DNA of 64,000 nt from the NCBI GenBank assembly GCA_034190875.2, contig CM067343.1, positions 59,435,534-59,499,533 of the forward strand, written 5' to 3'. Made by a program: the position numbers and the translations under genes. The stretch is from Urechis unicinctus. Taxonomy: Eukaryota > Annelida > Polychaeta > Xenopneusta > Urechidae. The notes beneath the pieces are model-generated. The model was not told the DNA's origin and made no database searches. It was given only the letters and a program-made list of their open reading frames with translations. This document shows, one piece after another, positions 47,128 to 56,929 of this stretch (position 1 is its first letter; each line of letters opens with the position of its first letter).

Positions 47128-47240
47128 ATACAAATTGACGAAATTCGCAGTATTTTTGTATGTAATCATCAAGATAAGTGTTAACGCCCACTGATTGCAA
47201 AGACCCCCATAAAGCAATAGAAGATGAAGAACGTTCCTTG
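47128..47240 (+). repeat. Direct repeat copy 2 (partner 44928-45040)
   Basis: Same orientation and order of blocks as copy 1, at about 80-85% by eye. Confidence 0.8.
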
Positions 47241-47402
47241 AGCTGGAGGGTGAACATGGAGGCGAGTATCGATTCTCATCGTCAAAGACTTGCATTACTG
47301 TATATGGTATACACCATTTTCAAATGAATGTTGGATACTCTGTGGCATCTCCTGCCAAGATGACCATCGCTCGGCATTGTAATATCCCGTGAGATAAACG
47401 GA

Positions 47403-48082
47403 TGAGCGATGCGGACTTGTTACAAGCTATGGAGCAAATCGAGATGGAGGAAGTGAAGCCGCTATACACGCGCTACTTTGCGCAGTATTCAATAGCGGTT
47501 AGGTGGTGTTTTTGAAAACCAATTTCAAGAAATGCCACATAGAGTTGGGGATGAACTGTATATTAGACTGTGGATATGAAATAGCTACTGTGACAGGAAC
47601 TTTGAAACAGGTAGAAGGGGAAGACGAGAGTCGCGTCGAGGTCGCTATTGGCACAGATGTGACGATAAGTGTATGATAACCTGTCCATATGGTGCTAGTC
47701 AAAAAGGGTCACGTGACAATGCAATTGGATGGTTACACGTGGCATATGCTTGTAGAAGCGTGGGACGAATTAAGACAGCTCCACGGAGCCCACACGTGGT
47801 GAGAGCAAAATTAATGGAGGAATATATGACTGTGGTGTACATAGACACGCTTGTCGACTTAATAGAAATTATAGTAACAGCAAAATGCAAAGGATGCGAC
47901 AGCATAATCTTTGTTTGATGGCCGAACCAGAGGAACAAGTTCGGATGTGTATGGCGGACGCCCTCGAACGTGTTGATGAACTGTATGTGACAAGATTATG
48001 GGATGTGAGTATAACTTTGAATGACCCCCGCCCCTCGTGGTTCGAATGTAGCGGATGGTTGTGTGTGGATTATAGGAAATGA
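47403..48082 (+). pseudogene. Polinton left-end ORFs of unknown function
   Basis: Starts MSDADLLQAMEQIEMEEVKP at 47403 and then continues in broken frames (47673-47918, 47885-48082). The pieces ECSGWLCVDYRK and KCKGCDSIIF suggest a lost single protein. No family recognised. Confidence 0.4.
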
Positions 48083-48276
48083 AATCAGATATTGAAATAC
48101 GTATAATTAACAGATTGTGTAATAAATGAGTGAAAATATAGAACAGTGTTTTTATTTGGAATGTATGTTATAAAGAAAAATTTTATGGGTGGTCATTTAT
48201 GACTAAGATAGTCTGAGAGTGACATCAACATGACGGATGCGTATAGCAGTGGTCTGGTTTAAAAGACAAGTAACAG

Positions 48277-48477
48277 ATGCATGCACAACCAACTCGAGAA
48301 CTGAGAGACAATAAGATCTATAGACAATTTAGTATAAATCAACAGCGCTTGATGGAGCATGGTTACGAATTTGATACGGCTCTTAGTAAATCGATCGAAG
48401 CTAGAGATTGTTTAATGGATTGTCAGATAAATACGTTCGTGTCTGAAGATGAGGTAGATTATAGTAATCATAAATGA
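48277..48477 (+). CDS. Small Polinton ORF, unknown
   Basis: 66 codons starting MHAQPTRELRDNK and ending VDYSNHK. The protein is charged and probably helical; no motif recognised. It is immediately followed by the small zinc-ribbon-like ORF at 48530. Confidence 0.4.
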   Translation: MHAQPTRELRDNKIYRQFSINQQRLMEHGYEFDTALSKSIEARDCLMDCQINTFVSEDEVDYSNHK

Positions 48478-48529
48478 TGGTTAACAACAAGTTTACTGTC
48501 ATTAAAGGTTGAATCTTTAAAGTGACGAC

Positions 48530-48709
48530 ATGGATACTTGTGTACAATGTGACGAATGTCAGAGAATCGCTGAGATCCAACAAACATATAGACCCAAGTC
48601 ATCTGTTCAGGGTGCACAAAGAATCTTGAAGTTAAGGCGTTGTCCTCTGTGTCGATGCCGGTTTTGTTACGAAGGCGCTTTTGACCCAACACTAGAAATA
48701 ACACTGTAA
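48530..48709 (+). CDS. 59-residue cysteine-rich (zinc-binding type) ORF
   Basis: ATG at 48530, TAA at 48707-48709. It has CVQCDEC near the N-terminus and CPLCRCRFC near the C-terminus, so eight to nine cysteines in two clusters, as in small treble-clef or ribbon proteins. It is intact and short, among decayed neighbours. No family assigned. Confidence 0.5.
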   Translation: MDTCVQCDECQRIAEIQQTYRPKSSVQGAQRILKLRRCPLCRCRFCYEGAFDPTLEITL

Positions 48710-49094
48710 TTATAAGCTGTGCATTCACAATCGAAAATTAAGAAAAACAACAGGCACAACAAAGCAGAGGAAGGTTGCAACACAATCGGAAAGCTCAACT
48801 TCCAAGCTAGAAGAACCCACAACCGGGTGTGTATGATTTACCGGATCTGAAATTAGTTCGTCACATGATCATGAAAAACCGCTGACATCAGCTAAATCAA
48901 TTCTAGGTTTTTGTGTGACCCCCGAACACTGCTCTAAAGTCTTAATGGGGGTACCCTATGACTGTGAATATAACCGAATTATTAGGCGTATGAATATACA
49001 TGATTGGTGATTTAATAAAAAGTGATACTATACTTTAGTTGAATTTCTTTTTGAGTTCTACTTATCATGACACCCAATGCATAACACACAGCAC

Positions 49095-49110
49095 CTATCT
49101 ATAAAAAGAG
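49095..49110 (+). promoter_or_regulatory. Candidate TATA box of Polinton gene
   Basis: CTATAAAAAGAGCGGGAA, preceded by AT-rich sequence and followed about 470 bp later by the ORF at 49573. Suggestive only. Confidence 0.25.
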
Positions 49111-49572
49111 CGGGAAACTGTGAATAACTTAGTATACGAATGGATCGAGCCTTAAAACACCCCTTAAGTTGTGTGATGGCTGGTCACTACTCACCTATTC
49201 ACCAAAGAGAGTCATCATGGCAATCTTAGCGTGTTGTATTTAGTACAAACTTTATTCAGAAAGAATACAAAACATCGAACAATCATTTTGAACGCTCATT
49301 ATTTAACTTATATTTAAGAACCCTCTGAACCCTTCACAAATCATGCATTAAGCCAAACAAATCTACCCGCGAAACATTAAGTATGTACAAGAAGTCTTTT
49401 TCGGATGCTACTTCACAACTCCATGGTTATTTGTTTATTGATTTGAAGCAAGCAACGCCAGATCACTTACGGTTACGAACTGACATACTAAGGCCCAATC
49501 AAGTTGTATAACTACAGAAATAAATACCGTCGATCATCCTGCGACCACCATTCCTATCGTTAGACATCGACC

Positions 49573-49921
49573 ATGTCAGAGCGTCTCAGAAAACACGCAG
49601 ATACATTACAAATGATGGCTACAGCCAAACCCTTTGTCAATAGGGGTTTGATTCACACGGCTGACAAAGAATTGATCAATTGTCTATCTGAATGTGCCCT
49701 CAATGTTTTAAAAGGAAACGCATCCTTGACTTCAGTTCAGAAGCGTAAATTAACCCGACACAAACAAGGTCTGTGCTTTGATCTCACCTACAACTAACGT
49801 CAAGAAAAAGAAAAGAGTATTTCAAACCGACGGTTTTCTCCTGGCGTTATTAGGACCTATTTTAGGTATCGCTAGTCCGTTGTTGGGCAAACTGTTCGGC
49901 AAATTATGGCTAAGAAAATGA
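49573..49921 (+). pseudogene. Polinton PX-like (core-type) small protein, one frameshift
   Basis: 49573-49797 encodes ..LKGNASLTSVQKRKLTRHKQ; after a one-frame shift 49802-49921 encodes KKKKRVFQTDGFLLALLGP and a hydrophobic tail. A basic stretch followed by GGFL-like and hydrophobic segments recalls the adenovirus-X-like small proteins seen in Polintons. Family assignment is from memory. Confidence 0.5.
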
Positions 49922-50494
49922 TGGTGGTCGATCCCTGGGTGTTGTCAAGTACACGTCAAGATCAAGCTCCCACTGTCGACGTGTTATCTAACTTGGATGC
50001 TGAGATGAGGGATGTCCTGAATCGTAGTGATTTATTGGAGGAGGCTAAAGTAGAATCGCCAGCACAGAACCCACACCTCTCACGACCTTAGCTACTCCCT
50101 CTTCTCTCACACCCAAAATAGAAGATGTGTCTATTGCGGAGGTAATAGAAACCATACTTGATAAATTTCAGAAAAAAGGGCGTTTGTTATTAGAACACCT
50201 TCTAAAAACCCAGACGTGGGTTGGAATGATCAAGGGGAATTAACGATTAAAGGACAAGCCGTTAGTTGAACTAACATGGCGGATTTAGTTAACGATGTGT
50301 TGAGACGACATAAACACTTTGAACCACAGGGCTGGAAAAGATTTGCTGAAGCGTTCCGAGACTCCAACTTTCCCCAAGATTTACTAGGTCACCCCCATCA
50401 TTGGAACTATATCCGACAGGTTGTGACGCGAATAGATAAAATACCTGGTGAGGAGGCCGCTGTGACACAAGGTTGGGTGTCATGGATAAGTTAA
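49906..50494 (+). pseudogene. Polinton conserved protein, broken
   Basis: 49906-50091 (MAKKMMVVDPWVL..LSNLDAEMRDVLN) overlaps the previous gene's end. 50098-50494 contains KKGRLLLEHLLKT and then MADLVNDVLRRHKHFEPQGW. Both blocks (LD.EM..IL; DLVxxxLRxRK...P.GW..F) recur in Polintons. At least two frame changes. Function unknown. Confidence 0.5.
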
Positions 50495-50599
50495 GTGTGT
50501 ATTTCGAACCCGAGACACCGGCCGCGTATGGAGGGGTGCAGCCATTGGTCAGAGCTCTGAAACTCAAAACAAAGGCAGTCAGACAATGGTGGAGTGAAT

Positions 50600-51320
50600 A
50601 AGATGCGTATGCATTACAGTAACCAACCCATCGTCGATTTGAAAGACGACGCATCATAGTCGAGGGGATTGACCATCAATGGCAAGCAGATTTAGTGGAT
50701 ATAGCCCCCTTAACCAAACAGAACCAAAACATTTCGCTTTACCTGTATCGATGTATTCTCGAAATATGCGTGGGTGATACCACTAAATATAAAACGGGAG
50801 ACAATTTGATTCGAGCCTTTGCAAGTTTATTAAAACAAGGGTGGAAGCCCCTGTGTTTACAGACCGATAAAGGTGAAGAATTTATCAACCGTTAATTTCA
50901 GACATTTCTTAAGCAACAGGGGGTTCGCTTTCTCACCACCCACAACGAAAAAACCAAAGCTACCATAGTCGAGCGGTTTAATCATACGTTAAAGACTCAA
51001 ATGTGGCGTTATTTTACCTAACTCAACACCCGTGTTTATCTACCAGTTCTGGCTTCGCTGGTGAAAGAATACAACCTCAGCTATCACCGCAGCATCAAGC
51101 GTAGCACGATATCCGTCTCGTTGCGTAATCAAGAAGACACGTGGATGACATTATATGGGGAACGCTCTGATGGGGTTAAACGACCTCGGTATAATACCGG
51201 GGATTGTGTCCGCATCAGTCAGGCACAGGGTAAATTTAAAAAAGGTTACACTTCCAATTGGAGCAAGTTGTTTTCATTGGAGAGCTTTCACTTAGGCTCC
51301 CCTAATGTATACGATAAAGG
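50600..51320 (+). pseudogene. Polinton retroviral-type integrase
   Basis: Frames change several times, but the DDE core is readable: CIDVFSKYAWVIPL (first Asp after the zinc domain region, codon 50749-50751), LCLQTDKGEEFINR (second Asp) and TKATIVERFNHTLK (Glu), then AYN-type YNLSYHRSIKRS. An in-frame TAA (50893-50895) and others interrupt it. Polinton integrases cut and join the element's ends. Confidence 0.88.
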
Positions 51321-51377
51321 ATGATAATGAAAAGGTATTAGAGAAAACATTTTAGGCCGAAGAATTACAGAAAGTGA

Positions 51378-51506
51378 ATGACAAAGCATGGTAAAATTAT
51401 CAAAGAATGTAAACGGATAGAACAAAAACAATACTTTGTCAAGTGGTTTGGCTACCCTGCCAGTTTTAATAGTTGGGTCAGTGGTGTGGAGCTTAATAAA
51501 AACTGA
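51378..51506 (+). CDS. Chromodomain tail of the Polinton integrase
   Basis: Encodes IEQKQYFVKWFGYPASFNSW, the chromodomain signature (Y.VKW.GY....NSWV). It normally forms the integrase C-terminus and is thought to bind modified histones. Here it is separated from the core by a broken linker. Confidence 0.8.
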   Translation: MTKHGKIIKECKRIEQKQYFVKWFGYPASFNSWVSGVELNKN

Positions 51507-51531
51507 GATTTGGATCAGAAGCGTCATTAGG

Positions 51532-51747
51532 ATGGAAGATCAGAGAAGTGAGCGGGTGTGGACCATATTTGGTCGGGATATTCCTAAAGCCAAAATCGTG
51601 GTTTTCACACAAATCCTCATTTTATATACGGTAATCATCGTCAGCATCTACGATCTATCAGCGGGTAAAGGAGATAGTAATTTGTGGACTGCTCTGTTAA
51701 CCAGTAGCTTAGGGTACATTCTTACTAACCCCACTTTAAAACATTAA
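51532..51747 (+). CDS. Polinton small membrane protein
   Basis: 71 codons, intact: MEDQRSERVWTIFGRDIPKA, then a transmembrane helix (IVVFTQILILYTVIIVSIY), then SNLWTALLTSSLGYIL, a second hydrophobic segment. This layout is common downstream of Polinton integrases. Function unknown. Confidence 0.6.
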   Translation: MEDQRSERVWTIFGRDIPKAKIVVFTQILILYTVIIVSIYDLSAGKGDSNLWTALLTSSLGYILTNPTLKH

Positions 51748-51749
51748 GC

Positions 51750-52535
51750 GACGAGTTTCTTTCTAACCCTGCCTTCCAACAGTTCAATGAATCATCACCC
51801 CAACAACACGTTGACACGTTTACGTTACTCAATTGCCTAAACCCATACAATAAAAAGGTGATTGGGAAATGGGATTAGCAGAAATTCCGTACCATGTTAC
51901 CTAATACAACATCGGGGAGAACGTGGGTTTTGTCATAGTGGATCAGTGAGCTGGGTACCATATGATAGACAGACCCGTAAAAGGGGATCCTTGGTCGTTC
52001 ACCTGACTACTGGTTCCTACAGTGCTGATCAATTGATAGACACGCTCAATATGCACATCCGCAAATCGCATCTCAGAGGCATTGTTCGATATCAATTAAA
52101 TTCCCACTCACAGACTGTGAATGTAAAAATAACCGACCCCAAACTTCAAGTTGTCATGACCAAGGTCTTCGTCAAATATTGCGGTGTTAGGAATGTCTTC
52201 CCCTTTTACGATTCTCAAACTGAATATAAGCGTAATGTATTTTGAGGGTTGTACGCACTGTACGATTATTGTAGTATAATTGAATCACAAGTGGTTTGTG
52301 ACACGATGCCCCACTTGTTACGCACAGTTCCCGTGGACTACAATCGGATGCACAAAATGGTGACCTAGACATAGGAACAGATATTTTATCACCCTGTGGG
52401 CACCAAAACTTTTTCTACCATATAAATTGATATAAGAGACAACACGGGTCAGTCTGTAGCATTCGAAGATGGACATGTGATGGTGACTTTACATTTCCGT
52501 GAAATCAAGAAGAGCTTAATTTGAGTCTCAAGTTA
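51750..52535 (+). pseudogene. Polinton capsid-region protein, broken
   Basis: Readable blocks in different frames: LTTGSYSADQLIDTLNMHIR, a middle NVKITDPKLQVVMTKVF, MPHLLRTVP and IDIRDNTGQ..VTLHFR near the end. These blocks are typical of a structural protein found in Polintons. Several frameshifts and stops. Confidence 0.55.
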
Positions 52536-52540
52536 TCACC

Positions 52541-52990
52541 ATCATGAGTTTCTTTCTGATCCTGCCTTCCAACAGTTCAATGAATTATCACCCCAAAATC
52601 TGTACGATTGGAAGGGGCTTGGGGAGTGGGATTAGCGGAAATTCAGTACCCTTACACGTGGTACAATGTTACTGAGGACGAGGGGTTTGTCGTCATGGAT
52701 CGCGTGACTGTCGTTTCTCCCGGATGTCTGTTGCAGCGAGCGATATGACATTGTGAGTGAATTTGTGGAGGCCCGTCCCAAATATTTTTACATTATCCCG
52801 GGTTTTTATACGACCGACCTGATCGTTGATAGAAGCCTTTGCAGCCAAGTTAAAGGGGCAAAATGAGGAGCGAGTGCGTCTCACCTACAATCAAACATGA
52901 CAGTCAGCAACCATTACCCTAGACAATGAGTCAGTTGTAGTTAACATGGACGAGGGGTTGCGTCAAAGACTCGGTTTAGAAATGGGGATT
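52541..52990 (+). pseudogene. Second partial copy of the capsid-region gene
   Basis: Its start (52541-52760) repeats the start of the previous gene (SFF...LPSNSSMN in nucleotide terms, GLAEI, then GFVVMDR). The block YFYIIPGFYTTDLIVD is the same G.Y...LI element. Broken. Confidence 0.55.
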
Positions 52991-53249
52991 TATGAGAGTA
53001 GTCAAGTTAATCCATCTCTAATTTGCGTATGTGAATGCATTGTATTGTTGTTAACGCGAAAGACAGGTTCACACCACGACTCGTTTTTTGTTCTCTCAGC
53101 ACATTCATGTATATCTCCTTGTTCAGTTCGATTTGACGTTTATCGAGTCAATTTCACGAGGCTTTATCTGTAGTTCCATAACAGTAATAAGTTTTACTTC
53201 ACAGACCTATAAAGCAATCTCCACTCCACTCCTCTTTAAATAACCCTGG

Positions 53250-54201
53250 GGTTCATTTATCATATTTATGGCGGGTCACACAACACGGTTAAGGTACACA
53301 CGGGGTTGCATCCGTTTTACACTGTATAAAATTGTTGGTGTGATCATCACACGCTACAGCTGGCCACCACTGAGGGTATCTCGGTAAAATTGTTCTTTCA
53401 TGTTGGGTTTGTTGACATCTGTTAAATGTGTACTACTAAGCGCAATATAACTTCTATCAGTGTCCATCTGTACATAGGCAAAATCACATCTCTCGACATA
53501 CTTGTCAATAAAATCATAGTAAAATTCAAGCATTCTTAATTTGGGTATTGATTAACAAAATAGCCTGTTTGTTGGGGTAAGTTGATATCAATGGTGGTTT
53601 TAGCCATGTCGATTTCAAACAGGTCGACGTAGCTGACATCACCGAGTTTAATTTTTTCTGTGACGCATTAACCTGCAAACATAAACAAACACATATATCT
53701 TTGTGTATATCGTATATCTTTGTGATCACCAGACCACGTTCCAAGTACCATTTCAGTGGGTATGATTTCATTTCGGGTCAGTTCAAAGTTTTTGAATATG
53801 AGGTCATTTCACTAAAATAGTCTTTGAGGGTTTTAGGTACGTGTATATCTACTTCAGCCATTCCAAAAAGGTTCCGTCACGTATATTGGCTATGAGCTGT
53901 TTTTCCTTCAAAGGGATTCATGGTGGGTTGAGGTCGACTGTACGTGAACGCTTTGATATGAGGGTCTGTTTTCCGTTTTTTCGCCCATTAACATCCCCAT
54001 TCAACTACAACCTTATAACCTAATCCTCTCAAATACAGGGTATTTCTTTCTGTTTCGGCACATAAGTCACTCATTAGTTTTCCACTGATGGGCTATGGGT
54101 CATTTTCAGACACGGACAACTATGCAGTACACATCCGTGAAACTGATACACTGTTTGAGTTTCTGCGCACCTACCATCTACGAGAAGTTTCTGGGCGTCT
54201 T
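53250..54201 (-). pseudogene. Polinton DNA polymerase B, C-terminal part
   Basis: Minus strand. Blocks in order: VDGRCAETQTVYQFHGC directly at the Gypsy junction, GTFFGMAEVDIHVP (two frames), PLKWYLERGLVITKIYD, and the palm motif C region FAYVQMDTDRSYIALSS (codons 53456-53464 for DTD). The usual DTDS is DTDR here. Many frame changes. Protein-primed replication polymerase of Polintons. Confidence 0.85.
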
Positions 54202-54276
54202 TGTTGTTTTGTTGCATTTCTAATCATGAAGTTAAAATACAGCTTGTCATTTGTCACTTTGTTATCCGTCACTCTG

Positions 54277-55086
54277 TCAGCAACATTTTCTGGCAAGCAT
54301 TTGAGTCTTCTCGATGCCCTGGTGACTGTGACTGTGAATCTGAGTAAGAATGTTGAGACCAAGACACTCGGGTATTATGATCTGTTGACCTTTCATGAGT
54401 ATGCCATCATCGATACTGATGTAGTCCTTGAGAGTCCAGTAAGGCTTCAGTGTTTTGGGAGGTTTATGACAGTCCATTGGCCATCCGTTCTTAACTACAT
54501 CAAGTAGCAGAGTTTCATCCTGTTTTGTGGCCCACTTCAAGAAGTCGAGTTTACTGTCACTCCATCTCATGGCATGTGTAGTGTGTTCCATCTCGATATG
54601 TTTATGAGCAGTATTTGGCTGGTATCTGGACAGGAAGTCAGCAAGTAGCAGTTCAGATCCTTTACGGTATTTTATCTCAACATCATATGGCTGCAGACTT
54701 AGCATCATCCGTTGAAGTCGTGGAGGAGCTTGTGCCAAGTTCTTGGTAAGTTTTGCCTCCAGTGGTTTGTGATCACTTTCCACAGTTACTTTTGTACCGT
54801 AGATATAGGTGTGGAACTTCTCTATGCCGAAGACAACTGCAAGGCATTCTCTCTCGATGTTAGCGTAGCAAGACTCGGTGTTAGAGAGGCTTTTAGAAGC
54901 AAAAGCTACAACATGCTCTTTCTCTGGTTCCTGTGGGTTGATCTGAATTAATGCAGCACCCAGACCAATTTTGCTAGATTCTACCTGGATTTTTGTGTTG
55001 TGTTTTGGGTTGAAGTAAGACAAAGTAGCTGCACCAGCAATGGTGTATTTTATCTTGTCAAAGGCATTCTGGTGAGTTGAGTCCAA
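54277..55086 (-). pseudogene. Gypsy RNase H and integrase zinc domain
   Basis: 269 codons: VESSKIGLGAALIQ, then FASKSLSNTESCYANIEREC and KVTVESDHKPLE (RNase H), then the integrase linker IPECLGLNILTQIHSHSHQG. It is cut off at the deletion junction with the partial LTR. No catalytic core of integrase remains. Confidence 0.92.
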
Positions 55087-55099
55087 GTGAACACAGATT

Positions 55100-56540
55100 C
55101 TTTCTTGGTAAGTTCACGCAGGTGCGGTGAGTTCACTGAGGTGGGGAATGTGAGGTGCTAAGTACTGTACCATTCCCAGGAAAGACATGATCTTCTGTTT
55201 ACAGGTAGGTGCTGGAAGTTCTTGGATCTCCTTTGTTCTTGCAGGGTCTGGTCTAATCCCATCGCTGCTGTACACTGCTCAAAAGAATGTGATTTCAGGA
55301 ACTTTAATGAAGCTTTCTTGGGGTTGAACACAAGTCCATAGGAGCTTGCTTTTGTCATCAAATTGTGTAGGTCGCGATCATGTTCTTCCTCGTCCTTGCC
55401 ATAAACACAGATATCGTCTGCTATGGAGATAATACCATTCAGTCCTCTAGTTATTTTATCCATAGCCTCTTGGAATAGATCTTAAGCTACAAAGAGCCCA
55501 AATGGAAGTCGGTTAAATTAGTGTGCCATCATAAGTTAGTAGTCTATTTTGTCAGTTTGCTCAGGATACAGCTGTTTAAAATAACGAGCAGGTAAGATAT
55601 TTGCTTCTGCTTCTGTGTCAACTTGTGTGATTAAGTTGCTCAGCGTGAATACTGTATATTATATGTTGAATATTCAGCGATTCATTCTCAGATTCAGAGT
55701 CAGCTGTTAGGTAATGTATGTTCTCAGAATTATTGGTTCTGCGGGAAGATTTGTACTTGCGATCCCTCGAAAGTCCATTAGACTTCCTGTGCGACGGCTA
55801 AATTTTGTGGCCAGTAGAGTGTTTGGTTGCAGTATTGCACTGAGCTTTCTAGTGGTTAAGTTTGCCACACTTGTCACATTTGGCTCCCCAAGCAGGACAT
55901 CGTCCGCGGACATGGCTGCGCCCACAAAAGTAGCAGCTCCTAATTTCATTTCGAGATTTTGAGCGAGTAATATTGCTCACAGTGGCTTACGCACTGGACA
56001 TAGTGCGAAGCTGTGTTAGAGAAATTTCATGAGCATGTACAATTTCTTTATATCAAGTTTCAGGAGTGACCCCTCCTGTAATAGCTTCTCTCTCACGAGG
56101 TCAGAGGTGATACCGCATACAATTCGATATCTAACCATTTCATCTGGCTTATCATACTCACAGTCAACCACAAGAAGCTTTAAATCAGTGACAAATTGGT
56201 CAAATGCCTCATGCTGCTCCTGTTTCCATGGGTAAAAATTATATCTGGCAAACACCGTGTTGTTCTTGGGCTTCGCATGCGATTCAAACCGGGTGTAGTA
56301 TGACTCAAGCAACTTACGGTTTTCCTCTGTGAGGTCCGTCAAAGTATTATATATGTCTCTGCCTTTTTCTCCAATCCATATAAGGAGATAATTTACCTTT
56401 TATTCTTCCGATTTTGACCTCAGTGGTCCATGAAAAGTGAGTTCAGCATGCTGCTTAAATTTACGCCATGCGTCGTGGAGATTAGTAGCCTCCAATTCAT
56501 AACTGGGCAAGGTATAAGCGATTCGATTCATCGTTAGCTT
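55100..56540 (-). pseudogene. Gypsy gag, zinc-knuckle and partial RT, broken
   Basis: RT palm fragment 55158-55463 (GIISIADDICVYGKDEEEHD). Zinc-knuckle remains and RT fingers around 55500-55960 are frameshifted and partly missing. A gag piece with FYPWKQEQHEAFDQFVTDLK is at 56016-56342. The RT is far shorter than normal, so there is an internal deletion near 55480-55560. Confidence 0.8.
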
Positions 56541-56929
56541 TTAGTTAACAGTAGAACAGACAGTAGTTACCCTGCTACCAACGGTCGCGGCAGTCAGTGG
56601 TCAGTAGTCTGGTAGTTGGTGACGTGGCTTACGTCGGCAGAAAAGGACATAGAGCGATAATATAGTATAGTCTGAGCGTTCCGAACATGGTCCAGAATGT
56701 GCCCACTTGCAGCAAGAGATCCTAGTGAGGTCCGTAATTATCACAACCGCTGCTACCATGTTGTGTTGTTGCGTTCCTAATAATGAAGTTAAAATACAGC
56801 TTGTGTAAGAAGAAGCAGTCAAGAAAAAGAGTCTGAACTTACGACATCTTTAATTCTAGAGGTAACACTAACGAGACCAAAACTGTCATAGTAAAAGCAG
56901 TGAACAATAATGTTACAGTCTATTCTTTT

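Larger units (their letters stand above)
54202..56917 (-). mobile_element. Second Gypsy element, internally deleted, inserted in polymerase B
   Basis: The 5' LTR is 56759-56917. The other LTR keeps only its first ~46 bp (54202-54247) before jumping into integrase sequence, so the 3' LTR remainder and integrase core are deleted. Flanks GTCTT (54197-54201) and GTCTA (56918-56922) are a 5-bp target duplication with one mismatch. The primer site TGGTAGCAGCGGTTGTGA directly follows the 5' LTR (56741-56758). It is distinct from the 34-39 kb element in sequence. Confidence 0.85.
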
